In this document: positions 61,998 to 64,000 of the stretch, piece after piece
How positions within the stretch are numbered: the stretch's first letter is position 1
Layout: each line of letters begins with the position of its first letter
Origin: Bacteriovoracaceae bacterium UBA4096
GTDB lineage: Bacteria; Bdellovibrionota; Bacteriovoracia; Bacteriovoracales; Bacteriovoracaceae
Length of the DNA: 64,000 nucleotides
Direction of reading: 5' to 3'
NCBI GenBank assembly: GCA_002381945.1
Contig: DFXY01000031.1
Span: forward strand, 574 to 64,573
The notes under the pieces: model-generated
Told to the model about the DNA's origin: nothing
Databases searched by the model: none
The model's input: only the letters and a program-made list of their open reading frames with translations
Translations under genes and position numbers: made by a program

Positions 61998-62302
61998 CGC
62001 ATACACCTGATTCTGGCATGGATAATCCCTTTGAGATTCTGATCTTTGCTGGTTTTTAAGCGCACAGTCGTTGGTTTCAGCAGACTGATGAAGTTATCGC
62101 ATCTCTTTTTAAGTTTAGCGAACGCCTCACTCTTATGATTGTTTAACTCATCTTCAAGACCAAAAGCTGCTTCTAAGGCATCTTCTTCATTTTGGTATGA
62201 TTGTTCAGTCGCCATGGTTACAATCTGCACTTCTGTATCTGTTAGTTTTATGGCGTGCACATTGAATGTGAAGATGAATAGAATAATAAGAGTAATTTTC
62301 AT
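61994..62302 (-). CDS. Small secreted protein upstream of the HTH fusion
   Basis: 102 residues: a signal peptide (MKITLIILFIFTFNVHA), an acidic helical part (QSYQNEEDALEAAFGLEDELNNHKSEAFAKL) and a basic end with two Cys (KRCDNF, IRCMR). The stop overlaps the regulator start by four bases, so they are co-translated. It might be a periplasmic signal partner of the fused regulator; that is inference only. Confidence 0.6.
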   Translation of the reverse strand: MKITLIILFIFTFNVHAIKLTDTEVQIVTMATEQSYQNEEDALEAAFGLEDELNNHKSEAFAKLKKRCDNFISLLKPTTVRLKTSKDQNLKGIIHARIRCMR

Positions 62303-62366
62303 GTCCGGACTATACTCAATATGCCCGCAGGTTCAAGCGAATATGTAAAATTCACAGGCCTCTGAC

Positions 62367-64000
62367 TTAATTTCTTATTCCCCATTTTTGATAAATATCA
62401 CTCTGGCGGAAGAATTCCCGATATGTACAGGCCCGCTGGGCCAAATCTTTTTTGAAGGTTTCAGCGTTGATGGTCATTGTCTCTGGCCCACCTGGTTCCA
62501 TCGCTTCCATTTTAAGCCCTGTGCAGAGGTTGATGTCGATCCAGCTGGCGACATTCTCAGCGCCTAAAACAAGAAAGCACATGGATGTTCTTAAGTCCCG
62601 ATTGGCCTGGGCCACAGTAGGTGAACCTCTTTTTTCTTCCCAATATAACTTTTGGAGTGTTCTGTTGATGTTGTATCCAAAGAGCTCCATGAAGTTGGCA
62701 AGATTTTTCATGGTATAGGCCTTTCCACTCTTGATATCCTCTCTTAAAATTGCGTAGCTTGAAGTTCCATTCATCTTACTAATTGTTTCATAAAACCGAT
62801 CAGAAGCTAGCAGTTGGGCAAGTAGAATTTGATCTTCTGGCGGACTGGTCTTGATGTATTCCAGCAAAGAGAGGCGGACTATCATCTCAAGCCTGGATTG
62901 AAGGACTACGATACCATATTTCAATTGGGCCACTTCATATATTTCTTCTATCGGAGTTCGTTTTGTCTCGCCGACGTCAAAAGGAGTCATGTCACCAGTT
63001 AGAATGGCAACGGTTGCGATGTCATGAATATTTCTAAGCTTTTGTAGGGTGTCCTGATAGATGATTTGAAATTCCTGCTGTTGACTACCAGGTGGATTAT
63101 TCTCCAGAAAATCTGCGATTGTTTTAAAAGCATTAAGAGGGGTAACCATCCAGGGTTCCGCTTCAATATTAGCACTCGAGAGTGTTTGTAATGGATCTGG
63201 TTGTTGAACTTCTGTTAACTCGCGGTTAACTAAGTTTGCGGCCTTATTGGTCCACTCCAGATATCTCTCCTTAACTGAGTCTAAAGTTACTATGACTCCC
63301 GAAGGTTTAGTCCATGAATCTATGTATTCGATTGGACCAGTTCCATTTTGTGTTCTGATGCGTGGATCATCCTCTGCCAGTCCTACCAGGTAATAAGGGG
63401 AATACATTGGTGCGTAGACCTCGCTCATAGGGTCTTTGACACTTGATTCACTGGAAGAATGTTGTGGGGCGAGAGACTTGATGACAGATCTTAAAAATAA
63501 CCATTGTTCGGTTGGATTATTTTCAAGGGAATCATAGGTCTTTCTATTTTGTTCGATTAAACTCTGGCCATAATCGGCCTTGGATCGAACAATTAATTCG
63601 CGGGTTAAAACCACATTGCGCCTGTTAGCATCTGCCGTTGTTCTTGGGGCCACGCCATTTCGTACTTTATTTAACCAATCAAGAATGACCGGAATCTCAC
63701 GATCATTAAGGGATATCGCCTGGGCCAGTTCCGGATTTCTAAGAGCGCGTCTGCGATGTTTGGCCTTAAAGTTTAAAAAAGATTCTGCATCCTGCATTTG
63801 GCACCATCGATCAGACATTGATTCCAGGGCGCAGCTATAGGCCTCAAAAGTTACCGTACTATCTGCAATCTTTCTTATTTTACGGGCATGTTTATTGGCC
63901 TTTATCCCATCCATGGATATTTTTGCGAATGTCGCACCTGCCGTCATTGCGATTCCCATAGCTGGATTGATGAAAGTGACTGCAGCTCCTACGCCGGCGA
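62367..64000 (-). CDS. Hypothetical helical exported protein (5' end off-window)
   Basis: The frame is open through base 64000, so the N-terminus is missing; the ATG at 63959 is within an Ala/Gly-rich hydrophobic stretch (FINPAMGIAMTAGATFA) that looks like a membrane segment, not a start. About 520 mostly helical residues follow, with a few Cys (YSCALES, RWCQMQD, TSMCFLVL, INLCTGL, RACTYRE). No catalytic motif or family recognised. The region between its stop and the small secreted gene's start (62303-62366) holds nothing notable. Confidence 0.6.
   Translation of the reverse strand, partial: AGVGAAVTFINPAMGIAMTAGATFAKISMDGIKANKHARKIRKIADSTVTFEAYSCALESMSDRWCQMQDAESFLNFKAKHRRRALRNPELAQAISLNDREIPVILDWLNKVRNGVAPRTTADANRRNVVLTRELIVRSKADYGQSLIEQNRKTYDSLENNPTEQWLFLRSVIKSLAPQHSSSESSVKDPMSEVYAPMYSPYYLVGLAEDDPRIRTQNGTGPIEYIDSWTKPSGVIVTLDSVKERYLEWTNKAANLVNRELTEVQQPDPLQTLSSANIEAEPWMVTPLNAFKTIADFLENNPPGSQQQEFQIIYQDTLQKLRNIHDIATVAILTGDMTPFDVGETKRTPIEEIYEVAQLKYGIVVLQSRLEMIVRLSLLEYIKTSPPEDQILLAQLLASDRFYETISKMNGTSSYAILREDIKSGKAYTMKNLANFMELFGYNINRTLQKLYWEEKRGSPTVAQANRDLRTSMCFLVLGAENVASWIDINLCTGLKMEAMEPGGPETMTINAETFKKDLAQRACTYREFFRQSDIYQKWGIRN

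Noticed and set aside
1..64000. tRNA, rRNA, CRISPR arrays, insertion sequences
   Set aside because: No cloverleaf-like segments, rRNA-like blocks, spaced direct repeats or transposase frames were found on reading both strands.

Overview
The window reads as a chromosomal segment of a Gram-negative bacterium of moderate to low GC. The best guess is a Bacteriovorax/Peredibacter-type member of the Bdellovibrionota. That is inference from several features: many small signal-peptide proteins without clear homologues, Ig-like giant lipoproteins, Sec/Tat, usher and beta-barrel genes that need an outer membrane, a TIGR02147-like regulator, and a CheX-type chemotaxis set. No rRNA, tRNA, CRISPR, insertion sequence or integrase was seen. 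Genes are tightly packed: tandem genes often overlap through ATGA/GTGA, three convergent pairs share stop codons through TTAR, and no gene-free stretch exceeds 300 bases. Both ends cut genes (1-516 and 62367-64000).

Layout. 1-4.8 kb: a cut gene, a secreted HExxH metallopeptidase, a Cys/Tyr-tailed membrane protein, then nadD and sfsA and a duplicated-domain secreted protein on the minus strand. 5-8 kb: citrate synthase, then an AT-rich AbiEi/AbiEii toxin-antitoxin pair behind two identical 21-bp palindromes. 8.2-13.7 kb: a stand-alone secretin-type N0/N1 protein, a small secreted protein whose ribosome site is buried in a perfect hairpin, an Rsm22-like methyltransferase, clpB behind a sigma-32-like promoter, and a metallo-beta-lactamase-fold hydrolase. 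13.7-19.1 kb (minus): a chaperone-usher pilus operon with two paralogous pilins, a half-length pilin-like protein, chaperone, usher and tip protein. 19.3-27 kb: an LRR protein, serB, pgsA, PilZ, glpX, SRPBCC, YggS and a 2OG-Fe oxygenase. 27.2-33.1 kb: a Phd-like antitoxin with a frameshifted toxin, an outer-membrane protein whose start codon sits in a hairpin loop, and a 1458-residue lipoprotein.

33.3-43.7 kb: an orphan ParA with a small partner, then queA, a FecR-domain protein, tgt, yajC, tatA, secD and secF (queuosine synthesis plus protein export), a second large lipoprotein and an HU/IHF-type protein. 43.9-54.6 kb: a metzincin lipoprotein and a chemotaxis cluster with unusual fusions (CheR-REC-unknown, unknown-CheB, CheA, CheW, CheY, STAS-CheX), a porin and a chemoreceptor. 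54.6-64 kb: a Gcr-like membrane protein, a LysM/beta-barrel protein, an oligopeptide-binding lipoprotein, and a group around a regulator that appears fused to a secreted domain, with paired palindromes beside it.

The most promising leads are the membrane-crossing HTH fusion and its palindromes (60.7-62.0 kb), start-codon hairpins at 8.9 and 28.7 kb, the mini-pilin in the pilus operon, and a set of sigma-28-like promoters that would tie chemotaxis to the large lipoproteins.
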